A stretch of 59,687 nucleotides of DNA from Candidatus Sulfotelmatobacter sp. (GCA_030041215.1 JASHOH010000052.1:1-59687), one strand, 5' to 3'; shown: positions 8,785-18,050, counted from the stretch's first letter. Made by a program: numbers and translations. The notes: generated by a model from the sequence alone, not told the origin.

Positions 8785-10698
8785 CTATTTCAGTCCCGAA
8801 ACGCTCAGGCCTCTTTTCCTGAAAAACCATCCCGGCTCTCGCACATACTCATCCTGCAGCCGCCGCAGGCGGGCGGCCAGCACGCCGCTGCGTCCGAGAT
8901 AGCCAACTACCGTGCGCGGATCACTGCGATCTACCACAGGCAGGCGACCGATATCATAGCGCAGCATTTTGGCGGCGGCCTCGGAGATTAATTCGTCGGG
9001 ATACGCAACCACTAACTGTTGATTTCCCGCTTGCTGGACGGGCATGCTTCCGGAGGAGTCTTTGTCGAGAGCGCGCAGCAGATCGCCACGCGTGATGATA
9101 CCGGAGAGTTTGCCTGAGTCATCGAGAATGAGCAGGGCTTGGTGCCGTGCCACTGCCGGGTCGTGCCGCGCGATGCGTTCGGCCAGTGCGCCAATTTTCG
9201 TATCGGCTCCGATCACTGGCAGATCGCGCTCCATCGTCTCCGCGACGCGGGTTTGTGAAAGCACATCAGCTTCATAATCCTGGTGCACATGCAAACCGCG
9301 CCTCGCCAGCTTTTCCGTCATGATCGAACTCGTTGGCATGAGTAGCATGGCGATGCCATCGGCGATTACGCTAACCAACATTAGAGGCAGGATCGAGTTG
9401 TAGTCGCGCGTGATTTCGAAAGCAAAGATGATGAAGGTGAACGTTGCCCGCGAGGCCGCCGCAAATACGGCACCCATGGCCACCAGAGCGAAAGCACCGG
9501 GTGACAGATTGGCGCTGGGAAGAAAATGGTTTGAGAACATGCCGAAGAGGCCGCCCATGGCCGCGCTCCACATGAAGCAGGGCGCGAGCAGTCCTCCGGA
9601 GGTGCCCGAGCCGAGAGAAATCGCCAGCGCCACAGCCTTTGCGATCATCACCACAAGCAGAAGCTTCCACACGAGCTGTGCGTTGAGAATGTCGCTGATT
9701 GTGTCGTAACCCACGCCCAGTACGCGCGGCACGAAAAAGCCGATGATGCCAAGGCCGAGCGCGCCAATGGCAGGCCACCACATGTCGTCAAAAGGAAGTT
9801 TGTCGAACTGGTCTTCCACCCAATAAAGCAGCTTGCTGAAGCCTACAGCGGCAAGGCCACAAATCAGTCCCAAAATTAGATAGAACGGCAGCCCGCGCGG
9901 GATAGCGAAATCCACGGAGCTGACCTTAAACATGGGCCCTGGCCCCAAAAGCTGCATGTGCACGGCAGTCGCAAGCGTGCTGGCGATTACGAGCGGGATG
10001 AACGATCGCGATTTGAACTCAAACAGCAACAGTTCGATTGCAAGAATTACGCCTGCGATCGGAGTGTTGAAGGTCGCCGACATTCCGGCCGCTGCTCCAC
10101 AGGCCAGCAACACTTTGCGCTCGACCGCGGTGGTGTGAAAAGCCTGGCCCACAAGCGAGCCAATAGCGCCGCCGGTTTGAATAATTGGGCCTTCCGCGCC
10201 GAACGGACCACCGGTTCCGATTGCGATTGCGGCTGAAAGCGGCTTCAGAATCGCCACCCGCGGCGCAATGCGGCTGCGGTTGAACAATACCGCTTCCATG
10301 GCCTCAGGGATTCCATGACCTTTGATCTTCGGTGTGCCGTACTTTGCCATCACGCCAACAATCAAGCCGCCGATTACGGGAACGACGATAACCAGCGGAC
10401 CCAGATGATGATGTTGTGCGCTCGAGAAATCCGTGGACCAGCGATGGAAGAAGAAAAGGTTGGTAAACAGGCCAATCAGCTTGTACAGCACGAATGCCAC
10501 GACCCCCGCCACCAAGCCAATCGCAGCGCCGAGCAGCGACACCAGCAACATGCGAAAGGGTGCGGGCGTCGCCGTTTCCGGCGTCATGCGTGCACTTGCC
10601 TGCGCTCCAGAGGCCGATATGCCCGGCACTTTTGCCGACGGGAGTGGCTGGGTTGTGCCGGCGTCAGGCATGACAGTTTCAGTTCGTTCGTTCTTCAC
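8785..10698 (-). CDS. ClC-type chloride channel/antiporter with C-terminal CBS pair
   Basis: A 637-aa membrane protein. ClC filter signatures are present: GHGIPE (GSGIP region), GPFGAEGPI, which keeps the gating Glu, and GTSGGLLAP in place of GxFxP. About ten hydrophobic segments span residues 50-460, and two CBS domains follow at about 480-610, which usually bind adenine nucleotides. It moves Cl- or another anion, possibly in exchange for H+. The GTG at 10698 overlaps marR by 20 nt; an ATG at 10671 is an alternative start. Co-transcribed with the upstream MarR regulator. Confidence 0.9.
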   Translation of the reverse strand: MKNERTETVMPDAGTTQPLPSAKVPGISASGAQASARMTPETATPAPFRMLLVSLLGAAIGLVAGVVAFVLYKLIGLFTNLFFFHRWSTDFSSAQHHHLGPLVIVVPVIGGLIVGVMAKYGTPKIKGHGIPEAMEAVLFNRSRIAPRVAILKPLSAAIAIGTGGPFGAEGPIIQTGGAIGSLVGQAFHTTAVERKVLLACGAAAGMSATFNTPIAGVILAIELLLFEFKSRSFIPLVIASTLATAVHMQLLGPGPMFKVSSVDFAIPRGLPFYLILGLICGLAAVGFSKLLYWVEDQFDKLPFDDMWWPAIGALGLGIIGFFVPRVLGVGYDTISDILNAQLVWKLLLVVMIAKAVALAISLGSGTSGGLLAPCFMWSAAMGGLFGMFSNHFLPSANLSPGAFALVAMGAVFAAASRATFTFIIFAFEITRDYNSILPLMLVSVIADGIAMLLMPTSSIMTEKLARRGLHVHQDYEADVLSQTRVAETMERDLPVIGADTKIGALAERIARHDPAVARHQALLILDDSGKLSGIITRGDLLRALDKDSSGSMPVQQAGNQQLVVAYPDELISEAAAKMLRYDIGRLPVVDRSDPRTVVGYLGRSGVLAARLRRLQDEYVREPGWFFRKRGLSVSGLK

Positions 10699-11140
10699 GC
10701 GGTCTGGAATGTCGTATAGGGGCGTCGCTTCCCTCGCGCATTACGCGGCGAAGGGCGCTGACAAGTTCCGGGCCAGCGGAGCGCAGTTGATTGCGATGGT
10801 GCAAAGCCAACTCGCCCAGCGTTTTTTCACCTTTCGGAGTGAGCGCCAGCAGAACTTCCCGCCGGTCATCCTCGGCGCGCGTGCGGTGGACAAAGCCGTG
10901 CGCTTCGAGACGGTTCACGAGTTCGACCGCGCTGTGATGGCGGATCTGCATGCGCGTTGCGAGCTCACGAATTCTCGGCCGCACCCCGGGCGGCATGCCC
11001 TTGATGGCCAGCATGAGCTGATATTGGCCGCGCTCCAAACCGGCCCGCTTCACGACTTCCTCGCTGAAATGAAGAAAACGCCGGATTTGGTACCGGAACT
11101 CAGCCAGCGCCTGATAGTCCGACAAGGTGAGCTTCCTCAT
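10679..11140 (-). CDS. MarR family transcriptional regulator
   Basis: A 153-aa protein with the winged-helix core at about 35-105: LERGQYQLMLAIKG, IRELATRMQIRHHSAVELVNRLEAHGFVHR (recognition helix) and the wing RAEDDRREVLLALTPKG. MarR dimers usually repress their own operon and respond to small aromatic or oxidising ligands. It overlaps the start of the clc gene, so the channel is probably its target. A perfect 15-bp palindrome (11184-11198) lies 43 bp upstream of its start. Confidence 0.92.
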   Translation of the reverse strand: MRKLTLSDYQALAEFRYQIRRFLHFSEEVVKRAGLERGQYQLMLAIKGMPPGVRPRIRELATRMQIRHHSAVELVNRLEAHGFVHRTRAEDDRREVLLALTPKGEKTLGELALHHRNQLRSAGPELVSALRRVMREGSDAPIRHSRPREERTN

Positions 11141-11183
11141 GCCGCCGATTGTATCGTGCCGCGATGCAGGCTGATAAATATTA

Positions 11184-11198
11184 TATCGTAAAACGATA
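11184..11198. promoter_or_regulatory. Candidate MarR operator
   Basis: TATCGTAAAACGATA is a palindrome with perfect 6-bp arms, in an AT-rich spacer between marR (minus) and the DUF507 pair (plus). Its size and place fit an autoregulatory MarR site; binding is inferred. Confidence 0.6.
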
Positions 11199-11340
11199 GA
11201 TAGCTCGATTCCGCAGGAAGATCGATATCCCCCGCCCCGCTACAGGCGGAAAGAGTTGACGTTATTCAGCCGCGGGGAAATGCCGGCATCCTTGTGCTAA
11301 ACTTTTTCTTCACTTCTATTTCTGGACATCTGATCCGCCC

Positions 11341-11619
11341 ATGCTTCTTTCCAAGGATTATGTGGGCTACCTCGCCCGCGAAGTAACCAAGAAACTGATT
11401 GCCGCCAAGGCAATCGAAACTTCGGACCTACCCAAAACCACCGAACGGGTGCATGCGGCATTGCTCGAGGAACTGAGTCTGGAAGACCGCATTAATGACG
11501 AAGTTCGCGTTATCCTCGAAGCCTATGCGGAAGAGATGAACAAGACCGGCGCCAACTATCAGGAGATGTTCCGCAAAGTGAAGACCGAACTGGTGCGCAA
11601 ATACAAGGCGGTGCTGTGA
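11341..11619 (+). CDS. DUF507 family protein (first of a tandem pair)
   Basis: A 92-aa all-helical, charged protein (MLLSKDYVGYLAREVTKKLI...EDRINDEVRVILEAYAEEM). It matches the DUF507 pattern of an N-terminal helix, a central acidic stretch and a C-terminal helix. No function is known. Its stop overlaps the start of the next gene (GTGA), so the two are translationally coupled. The two proteins share little sequence but the same layout, suggesting an old duplication and perhaps a heterodimer (inference). Confidence 0.8.
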   Translation: MLLSKDYVGYLAREVTKKLIAAKAIETSDLPKTTERVHAALLEELSLEDRINDEVRVILEAYAEEMNKTGANYQEMFRKVKTELVRKYKAVL

Positions 11620-11891
11620 GACTCAGCCGCGACAAAGTCAACGTGTTGGCGCGGGCGGTCACCGACGCGCTCAAACAGATGGATGAGGTCGAGTTCATCG
11701 AGGATCCCAACACGATCCGCCAGGAAGCCCGCAAGTTTCTAGAAGAGCTTCTCAATCAGGAAGCCAAGATCGACCAGACCGCACGCCAAAAGATCGAGAG
11801 CCAAAAGCGCACCATCCTCGAAGGCTCGCAGGAGTGGGACATTCTCTACCGCAAGTATTACAACGAAGAAGTGAAGAAGCTGGGCGTGTAA
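11616..11891 (+). CDS. DUF507 family protein (second of a tandem pair)
   Basis: A 91-aa protein opening MRLSRDKVNVLARAVTDAL, the standard DUF507 N-terminus, with a predicted coiled-coil middle (KFLEELLNQEAKIDQTARQKI) and EWDILYRKYYNEEVKKLG at the end. GTG start within the GTGA overlap with the previous gene. Cytosolic, function unknown. Confidence 0.85.
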   Translation: MRLSRDKVNVLARAVTDALKQMDEVEFIEDPNTIRQEARKFLEELLNQEAKIDQTARQKIESQKRTILEGSQEWDILYRKYYNEEVKKLGV

Positions 11892-11914
11892 TTTATGCAC
11901 TGATCTGGGCCCTG

Positions 11915-12115
11915 TCAGAGCTTGCCCGTAATGGCCTGTAACAGCAAAAACACTCCCGTTGCCGCCAAAGCAACATAAATGTATTTCGCAAAGTGTCGTC
12001 CATGAAGGCGGCGATTGAGCACTCTTCCCACGAATACGCCCAGCACTGCTACCGGCAACGACAACAGGTAATAGTGGGTCACTGCAGTTCCAGACTTCGC
12101 CGCACTTTTCAGACA
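11915..12115 (-). pseudogene. Remnant of a TauE/SafE-type permease (C-terminal part)
   Basis: In the otherwise empty 356-bp spacer 11892-12247, the minus-strand frame 11915-12115 reads 66 residues: KSGTAVTHYYLLSLPVAVLG, then a basic loop RVLNRRLHGRHF, then YVALAATGVFLLLQ and a stop. This is the two-helix end of sulfite exporter TauE/SafE proteins. A TAG at 12116-12118 interrupts it and no start or upstream part remains. The family call is by eye. Confidence 0.55.
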
Positions 12116-12247
12116 CTACCGCGTGGGTTCACTCCTTGACACCATTTCCCCACGCCTTTATTCTTAAGTCTTGCTTCTTGCGGTACTTGCGCCTTCCCTG
12201 GCGTGCTCCGCGGGCCTAAAGGCGACGACGGTGCGCGGAGGTTTCCG

Positions 12248-12799
12248 ATGTTTTTCGACGTCAAAGACCTGGAACTTCATCCCATTGATTTTGCGGAGAA
12301 GTTTGAGCCGGGCGTGATCGATTTCGGGGCGGAATACCGCCAGCGGACTCCGATTAACAGCAGTGGGCGCGCCGAACTGGTCGAAGAGCATCACGGTAAG
12401 CATCAGATCATTAAGGACATACGCGTCAAGGGCAACCTGGCTACTAGCCTGGAAATGAGTTGCGCCCGCTGCCTGGAGCCGATTGTTCAGAATTTGAGTC
12501 GTGACTTTGACCTGCTTTATCGCCCCCTGGGCGCCGACGCTGGCCGCGACGAAATGTCAGTGACCGATGCCGAAGCCGAGATCAGCTATTATGAGGGCGA
12601 GGGAATTGCTCTCGAAGATGTGCTGCGCGAGCAGGTTCTTCTGGCCGTACCCGTAAAGGTGATCTGCCGAGAGGATTGCAAGGGGTTGTGCCCGCACTGC
12701 GGGAAGAACCTGAACTTGGAGCAGTGCTCGTGCGCCACTGAGCAGGAAGAAGCCCGCTGGGCGGCGCTGAAGGAGATTCGCGGCAAGCTGGCGCACTGA
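12248..12799 (+). CDS. yceD: YceD/DUF177 family protein (23S rRNA accumulation)
   Basis: A 183-aa protein; ATG 12248 is preceded by GGAGG at 6 nt. It contains the DUF177 pattern with CARCLEP in the middle and a Cys-rich C-terminal half (CREDCKGLCPHCGKNL...CSC), a probable zinc site. YceD in E. coli is needed for normal 23S rRNA levels and is coupled to L32. Here too it lies directly upstream of rpmF. A hairpin-rich repeat (12801-12854) separates the two genes. Confidence 0.88.
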   Translation: MFFDVKDLELHPIDFAEKFEPGVIDFGAEYRQRTPINSSGRAELVEEHHGKHQIIKDIRVKGNLATSLEMSCARCLEPIVQNLSRDFDLLYRPLGADAGRDEMSVTDAEAEISYYEGEGIALEDVLREQVLLAVPVKVICREDCKGLCPHCGKNLNLEQCSCATEQEEARWAALKEIRGKLAH

Positions 12800-12800
12800 G

Positions 12801-12854
12801 GGGCTAAAGCCCAATCGTTTCTTGCCGGAGGCTTACGCGGCCCTGAAGGGCCGC
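12801..12854. repeat. Intergenic double hairpin between yceD and rpmF
   Basis: Two hairpins lie in a row: GGGCT-AA-AGCCC (12801-12812) and GCGGCCCT-GA-AGGGCCGC (12837-12854). There is no T-run, so termination is doubtful. It resembles the repetitive palindromic elements seen elsewhere in the window. Confidence 0.5.
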
Positions 12855-12931
12855 TCTTCCACGTTAGGGCGGCGCGGAGCTGCCAAAATCATCTGATATG
12901 CCGGGCTTCCGGCAAAAGGAATTCATAGAAC

Positions 12932-13117
12932 ATGCCAAATCCGAAACGCAGACATTCACAAAGACGTACATCCACGCGCCGAGCGCATGACGCTCTAAGC
13001 AGCCACTCGCTGTCGGAGTGCCCCAACTGCCACGAAAAGAAAATGCCGCACCGCGCCTGCGTGAAGTGCGGCTACTATAAAGGCCGCGAAGTGGTAGCCG
13101 TCGAGGAAGCCAGCTAA
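12932..13117 (+). CDS. rpmF: 50S ribosomal protein L32
   Basis: A 61-aa basic protein, [20 protein letters not shown]..., with the CPNC...CVKC zinc-binding pairs of the C+ form of L32. AAGGA precedes the ATG. It sits between yceD and plsX in the arrangement found in many bacteria; plsX starts 10 bp downstream, so ribosome and phospholipid synthesis genes share a transcript. Confidence 0.97.
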   Translation: MPNPKRRHSQRRTSTRRAHDALSSHSLSECPNCHEKKMPHRACVKCGYYKGREVVAVEEAS

Positions 13118-13127
13118 TTCTGCCACC

Positions 13128-14210
13128 ATGCCTAGCGTGATCGCGCTGGATGCGATGGGTTCGGATCGGGCCCCCAAGCCCGAAATCGAAGGGGCTATTC
13201 ACGCCACCCGCAGCTACGGGTTGCGCGTGCTGCTGGTCGGCCCCGAAACCACGCTCAAAGCAGAGTTGCAGCGTCATCCTTCGGCTTTGCGCCTGCCGAT
13301 TGAGATCGTGCACGCCAGCGAAGTAATCACCATGGAGGACAAGGCAGCCCAGGCTGTGCGCGCCAAGCGCGACTCCTCCATGCGCGTTGGCTTGCGGTTG
13401 GTGCGGGAAGGCCAGGCGGTGGGTTTTGTTACTGCGGGCAACACAGGCGCGGCGATGGCGACAGCCAAAATGGTGCTCGGTGCATTGCACGGAGTAGATC
13501 GTCCGGCGCTGGCTGCGGTGCTTCCAACCGCTGCCGGTACCACAGCGATCTTGCTTGATGTGGGCGCGAACGTCGACTGCAAGCCGCACAACCTCGAACA
13601 GTTCGCGGTGATGGGAGAGATTTATTTTCGCGCCATGTTCGGACATGCAGCCGCCGGTTCCAGCCGCATGATCTTTAGCTCAGCGTCGCGGGGTCCGCGC
13701 GTAGGATTACTCTCCATCGGCGAGGAAGAAACCAAAGGCAACGAGCTGACTCGTGAATCCTTTCAGCTTTTGAAACGGCTGCCGGTGAACTTCGTCGGCA
13801 ACGTCGAGGGCCGCGACTTGTTCAGCGGCCACGTCGACGTAATCGTTGCTGACGGATTCGTGGGCAACGTAGCGCTGAAAACTTCCGAAGGCGCGGCCCG
13901 GCTGATTCGAACTGTATTGAAGGAATCGCTGAAGGCAACGATTACAAGCCAGGTCGGCTACATGCTTTCGCGCAGTGCCTTTGCCGATTTCAAAAAGCGC
14001 ATCGACCACACCGAATACGGCGGCGCGCCGTTGTTGGGCGTGAAGGGCGTCTGCATCATTACGCACGGTTCGTCGAACGCCAATGCGGTGAAGAATGCCA
14101 TTCGCGTGGCAGCCGAGTTCGCCGAGCGCAAGATTAATCAGTCGATTGAGCAGGGCCTGGCGGCGCTGCATTCTACCGCCTTCGAGCCTGAAGCCGCTCC
14201 GGCGCACTGA
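13128..14210 (+). CDS. plsX: Phosphate acyltransferase PlsX
   Basis: A 360-aa protein opening [19 protein letters not shown], with [15 protein letters not shown] and [17 protein letters not shown], all signatures of PlsX. It converts acyl-ACP to acyl-phosphate, the acyl donor for PlsY in phosphatidic acid synthesis. Length is normal. It works beside fabD, which begins 16 bp after its stop. Confidence 0.97.
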   Translation: MPSVIALDAMGSDRAPKPEIEGAIHATRSYGLRVLLVGPETTLKAELQRHPSALRLPIEIVHASEVITMEDKAAQAVRAKRDSSMRVGLRLVREGQAVGFVTAGNTGAAMATAKMVLGALHGVDRPALAAVLPTAAGTTAILLDVGANVDCKPHNLEQFAVMGEIYFRAMFGHAAAGSSRMIFSSASRGPRVGLLSIGEEETKGNELTRESFQLLKRLPVNFVGNVEGRDLFSGHVDVIVADGFVGNVALKTSEGAARLIRTVLKESLKATITSQVGYMLSRSAFADFKKRIDHTEYGGAPLLGVKGVCIITHGSSNANAVKNAIRVAAEFAERKINQSIEQGLAALHSTAFEPEAAPAH

Positions 14211-14226
14211 CTTGCACGAACAAACA

Positions 14227-15192
14227 ATGACTGAATCAAAGAACGGAACACGCATCGCATTCATCTTCCCCGGGCAGGGATCACAGGTCGTCGGCATGGG
14301 TAGGGACCTTGCCGAAAAATATCCCATCGCTCAGCAGACGTTCGAAGAGGCCGACGACGCACTCGGCTACAAGATCTCGAAACTCTGTTTTGAAGGCCCG
14401 GAAGAAGAGTTGCGCATGACGGAGGTGACACAACCGGCAATTCTGACTGCATCAATCGCAGCTTGGCGAGTTCTCGAGGGCCGCATACCAAAGCCCAGCT
14501 TCGTCGCGGGACACAGCATGGGCGAGTATACGGCGCATGTAGCTTCCGGAACCATCAGCTTTGCCGACGCCGTGCGCACGCTCCGCAATCGTGGCAAATA
14601 CATGCAGGAGGCGGTGCCGGTTGGCGTGGGAGCGATGGCGGCGATCCTCGGCATGGACCTGGAAAAAGTTACTGCCGTGTGCGAGGACGCAGCGCAGGGG
14701 GAAGTCTGCTCGCCTGCCAACATCAATTCGCCGGAACAGATCGTGATCTCGGGAAATACAGCCGCGGTCGAACGCGGAGCAAAACTTGCCGACGAACGCG
14801 GCGCGAAACGGGCGAAGCTGTTGCCTGTAAGTGCGCCCTTCCACTGCGCTCTGATGAAGCCGGCCCAAGATCGTCTAGAAGGCGACCTGAACAAACTGAA
14901 GATGCAAAAACCAGTTCATCCAGTGATCTGCAATCTCGAGGCATCTCTCGTTTGTGATGAGTTGCGCGCGCGCACCACGCTCGTAGGCCAGGTCACCGGT
15001 TCGGTCAAATGGGAGCAGAGCATGCGCCTGCTGCTGAATGAAGGCGTGCAGACGTTCATTGAAATTGGCCCCGGAAAAGTTCTCTGCGGATTGATGCGGC
15101 AAATCGATCGGTCGGCGACGTCCCTGAATGTTGGAGATGAGGGCTCGCTGGCAAAGACCGTTGAGCACCTAGCCGCTCAAGTGTCATGCTGA
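14227..15192 (+). CDS. fabD: Malonyl CoA-acyl carrier protein transacylase
   Basis: A 321-aa protein with GQGSQ at 16-20, the nucleophile Ser97 in GHSMGEYTAH, and the catalytic His in VSAPFHCALM near 207. It loads malonate on ACP for fatty acid elongation. ATG 14227 is chosen because it gives the standard IAFIFPGQGSQ beginning; the longer ORF overlaps plsX. Last gene of the yceD-rpmF-plsX-fabD run; no fabG/acpP follow, as the next genes are on the other strand. Confidence 0.96.
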   Translation: MTESKNGTRIAFIFPGQGSQVVGMGRDLAEKYPIAQQTFEEADDALGYKISKLCFEGPEEELRMTEVTQPAILTASIAAWRVLEGRIPKPSFVAGHSMGEYTAHVASGTISFADAVRTLRNRGKYMQEAVPVGVGAMAAILGMDLEKVTAVCEDAAQGEVCSPANINSPEQIVISGNTAAVERGAKLADERGAKRAKLLPVSAPFHCALMKPAQDRLEGDLNKLKMQKPVHPVICNLEASLVCDELRARTTLVGQVTGSVKWEQSMRLLLNEGVQTFIEIGPGKVLCGLMRQIDRSATSLNVGDEGSLAKTVEHLAAQVSC

Positions 15193-15271
15193 GTACAGGA
15201 GTTAGCGGGAAGCGAGTCTAATTTCGGAGTCGAAGCATCCCTGCCCTAAGAAGTGCCCTCGATGAGAATTG

Positions 15272-15730
15272 TCAGTGAAATTCCAGATCACACGGCGGCG
15301 TGCTAATCGTTTTATCTGACTTATCCACATACAACTGCGCATGCTGCGCGCGATCGTTGACGATTATATCCACGACCACACCACTGCCCCCGCCAGGACA
15401 GTTGCTTTCGCCATAAATCCTAAATTTCTTGATTACGCCCCACTCGCTGCCGGGTCCCCAGTCCTGCTTGAATTCGTTGAAGGGATACTGCGAGTGATTC
15501 TGCGGATGCTGCTTCCACTCTCGATCGGCGAAGTAGATGCCGTATGCGGTTTCGTAATCCTGCTTTTGCAGAGCAGTGAAAAATTTGTCGGCGATGTGCT
15601 TCTCCTGCCAGAAGCGGTTCCACCATGCAAACAAGCCCAGAAGCAGAAGCAAAATAATTGTTCCAATAATCCGAAGCCGGCGTTTACGTTCTCGTTCCGG
15701 ATCGTACTGCCTGGCATCCAGCAGCGTCAT
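15272..15730 (-). CDS. Hypothetical single-pass membrane protein
   Basis: A 152-aa protein with a charged N-terminus (DPERERKRRLR), one transmembrane helix (about 20-38) and an extracytoplasmic domain with KFFTALQKQDYETAYGIYFADREW, resembling small DUF4878/NTF2-like lumazine-binding domains. The ATG at 15730 is preferred; the ORF upstream of it is written in repeat-derived sequence. Function unknown. Confidence 0.6.
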   Translation of the reverse strand: MTLLDARQYDPERERKRRLRIIGTIILLLLLGLFAWWNRFWQEKHIADKFFTALQKQDYETAYGIYFADREWKQHPQNHSQYPFNEFKQDWGPGSEWGVIKKFRIYGESNCPGGGSGVVVDIIVNDRAQHAQLYVDKSDKTISTPPCDLEFH

Positions 15731-15739
15731 TGCGTTTCT

Positions 15740-15835
15740 AGAATAACGGACGCGGGAACAAAAGAGAAAGTTCCACAAAGATCCACCGCCGAGCACGCTG
15801 AGAGCGCAAAGAAACTCGATCAAAGGCTTCCCCAA
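15740..15835 (-). repeat. Degenerate intergenic phrase repeat
   Basis: On the minus strand this spacer reads TTTGCGCTCTCAGCGTGCTC followed by GGCGGTGGATCTTTG, a worn copy of CTCTGCG/CTCAGCG-type phrase repeats often found between genes in such genomes. It makes the reading frame of the downstream gene look longer than it is. Confidence 0.4.
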
Positions 15836-15877
15836 AAGTCCGCAGCGGATCCGGGCGATCTCGGCGGTAAAATAGCC

Positions 15878-16990
15878 TCACAAAGTTCTTTTGAAAAGTG
15901 GAATGGCGATGCTCAGAGTGATCGCCGCGAAGACCGTTAGATACAGCATGTCGCCCCACACTGCCGACAACGCTGTTTCTTTGAGCAGCAGGCATTTGAA
16001 TCCATCTACAGCGTAGGTAAACGGATCGACTCGCGCGATCGCACGCAACCATTTCGGGAACGCCTGCACTGGATAAACAGAACCGCTTGGAAAAAACAGC
16101 AGTGTGTTAAGAATTCCGAACATGGCGCGCGGCACCAGCGGATCTTCGATGCGCACCATAAGCAGGAACATCATCGTATTGAATGCTAGTGCCGTCAACA
16201 CGATCATGATGATGAGCCCGACCAGCGTCGCTGGATGGAAGATAGCACTCACTCCGGCCAGCAGGGACCCGATGATGCTGATCACGATGCCCGTCATCAC
16301 GGCCTTAATTGCGCCCGCCAGGTTAAGCCCCAGAACCAGTTCCAACTTGGTGATGGGCGTGACGAGATATCCCTCATGCACACCGCGGGCTTTGTCGTCG
16401 ATGTACAGCATGCCCCCGCCGATCATTACCGACACAAACATTGCCAGGACCAGCGAGCCGGGCAGCAGATACTTCATATATTCGATGTATGGATACAATT
16501 CGACAATATCAAGCGCCGTCTGCTGCAAGATGCGGGGCGAAACTGTCGGCTGATTCAGCGCGTTGGTAAGGTCGGTGAGTTCGTTCTCGATTGCCGAACT
16601 CATGAAGTTGTCGCTGTTATCAACAACTACGGCAATGCGCGGATGGTTCTCCTCATACACCTTGCTTGAAAACTGTGCAGGAATGATGACCGCGCCCTGC
16701 AGCTTACCGTTGCGCACGTCTTCCATCGCCTGTTTTTCGCTAGTGTATTCAATCGGCAGGAACGTTCGAATGTTCGATCGCACCGAGTCAAAGGCCTCGC
16801 GCACGCGCAGGGCCTGCGTGCCGCCATCTTCATCGACAAAGGCAACCTTGGCATCGCGAATCTTGCCTCCAAAAGCGTTGCCCAGGATGATGAGCTGCAC
16901 CAGGGGAAAGATCATCGACGCCAGCATGAGAGCGGGGGAGCGGAAAAACTTCCGCATCTCGCGCTCGACGATGGCCATCATGCGATTCAT
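15878..16990 (-). CDS. ABC-2 type transporter permease
   Basis: A 370-aa integral membrane protein: first helix about 20-40, a large extracytoplasmic domain (about 45-170) and five more helices ending near residue 366. Layout and motifs (FPLVQLIILGNAFGG near the start, LFFPSGSVYPVQAFPKWL near 310) match YhhJ/YbhR/DrrB-type permeases. It pairs with the ATPase encoded 7 bp upstream. Last gene of the tetR-hlyD-ABC operon. Confidence 0.92.
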   Translation of the reverse strand: MNRMMAIVEREMRKFFRSPALMLASMIFPLVQLIILGNAFGGKIRDAKVAFVDEDGGTQALRVREAFDSVRSNIRTFLPIEYTSEKQAMEDVRNGKLQGAVIIPAQFSSKVYEENHPRIAVVVDNSDNFMSSAIENELTDLTNALNQPTVSPRILQQTALDIVELYPYIEYMKYLLPGSLVLAMFVSVMIGGGMLYIDDKARGVHEGYLVTPITKLELVLGLNLAGAIKAVMTGIVISIIGSLLAGVSAIFHPATLVGLIIMIVLTALAFNTMMFLLMVRIEDPLVPRAMFGILNTLLFFPSGSVYPVQAFPKWLRAIARVDPFTYAVDGFKCLLLKETALSAVWGDMLYLTVFAAITLSIAIPLFKRTL

Positions 16991-16997
16991 AAGTTGC

Positions 16998-18050
16998 TTA
17001 CGGTCGCAGCCCCGGGCTTTGCGGCATCACGAATGCGTACGCCTTCTGCAACTCATCACGCAATTGCCGCCCGGTGTAATGCACGAATACGTCGTCTAGA
17101 GTCGTGTTCTGCACGGACAACGACTTCACCGTAACCCCTGCCTGCACCGCCATTTCGACGAGTTCGGTGGTAGTGCGCGAGCCATTGCTTGTGAGCACGC
17201 GATACATTCCCCCTCCCTCATGCTGAATCGAAGTAACATCATCCAGGCTGTGCAGACGTTGCTCCCAATCATCGGGAGGATTTTCGAACTGCACTTCGAT
17301 CACATTCGACCCCGGCACGCTCGCCTTGAGGGCCATGGGAGTGTCGAGCGCGACCAGCTTGCCGTGGTCCACAATGGCGATGCGGTCGCACAGCCGGTCA
17401 GCCTCATCCATGTAGTGGGTTGTGATCAGGATCGTCAGTTGCCGTTTCGCCTTGATGTTTCCGAGCATTTCCCAAACAGCCACGCGCGAGACGGGATCAA
17501 GTCCGGTAGTCGGCTCATCGAGAAAAAATATTTTCGGGTGATGCACCAGCCCACGGGCGATTTCGAGCCGCCGTCGCATGCCGCCTGAGAGAGTCTTCGT
17601 CTGCGCGTCACGCCATTTCGTGAGATCGACCAGTTGCAACAGCTCATCGATCGAGCGCTGCCTTTCCTTTGCCGGAACATCGTAGAGCTTGGCGTAAATT
17701 TGCAGGTTCTCTTCCACCGTGAGATCGAGATCGCTGGTCAGCGCCTGCGGAATCACACCGATGAGCCGACGCACGGCGTCAGGCTCTTTTGCCACATCAT
17801 GCCCCGCGATGCGCGCCGTGCCCGAGGTGATCGGGATGAGCGTGGTCATCATGCGGATCAGCGTCGATTTCCCGGCACCATTCGGTCCGAGCAGTCCGAA
17901 GATTTCTCCTTCTCTCCCGTTGAAGGAAATGTCATCGACGGCCGTGAAGTCGCCATATTTCTTGACGATGTGCTCCACTTCGATGGCGTAAGGCGCGGCG
18001 CCAGCCTCAGTAGATCCGCCATTTGCTTTAATCTTCACGTCGGACGTCAT
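16998..18050 (-). CDS. ABC transporter ATP-binding protein (DrrA/YbhF-like)
   Basis: A 350-aa protein with Walker A GPNGAGKST at 55-63, Q-loop, signature LSGGMRRRLEIARGL, Walker B IFFLDEPTTGLD and the H-loop in ITTHYMDEADRL. A C-terminal extension of about 90 residues (DUF4162-like) is typical of drug exporters. It overlaps the hlyD stop by 4 nt (ATGA), so translation is coupled. It powers the permease encoded next. Confidence 0.95.
   Translation of the reverse strand: MTSDVKIKANGGSTEAGAAPYAIEVEHIVKKYGDFTAVDDISFNGREGEIFGLLGPNGAGKSTLIRMMTTLIPITSGTARIAGHDVAKEPDAVRRLIGVIPQALTSDLDLTVEENLQIYAKLYDVPAKERQRSIDELLQLVDLTKWRDAQTKTLSGGMRRRLEIARGLVHHPKIFFLDEPTTGLDPVSRVAVWEMLGNIKAKRQLTILITTHYMDEADRLCDRIAIVDHGKLVALDTPMALKASVPGSNVIEVQFENPPDDWEQRLHSLDDVTSIQHEGGGMYRVLTSNGSRTTTELVEMAVQAGVTVKSLSVQNTTLDDVFVHYTGRQLRDELQKAYAFVMPQSPGLRP

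Noticed and set aside
12864-13646. 260-aa minus-strand ORF over rpmF and plsX
   Set aside because: It lies opposite two certain genes and has no protein-like features.
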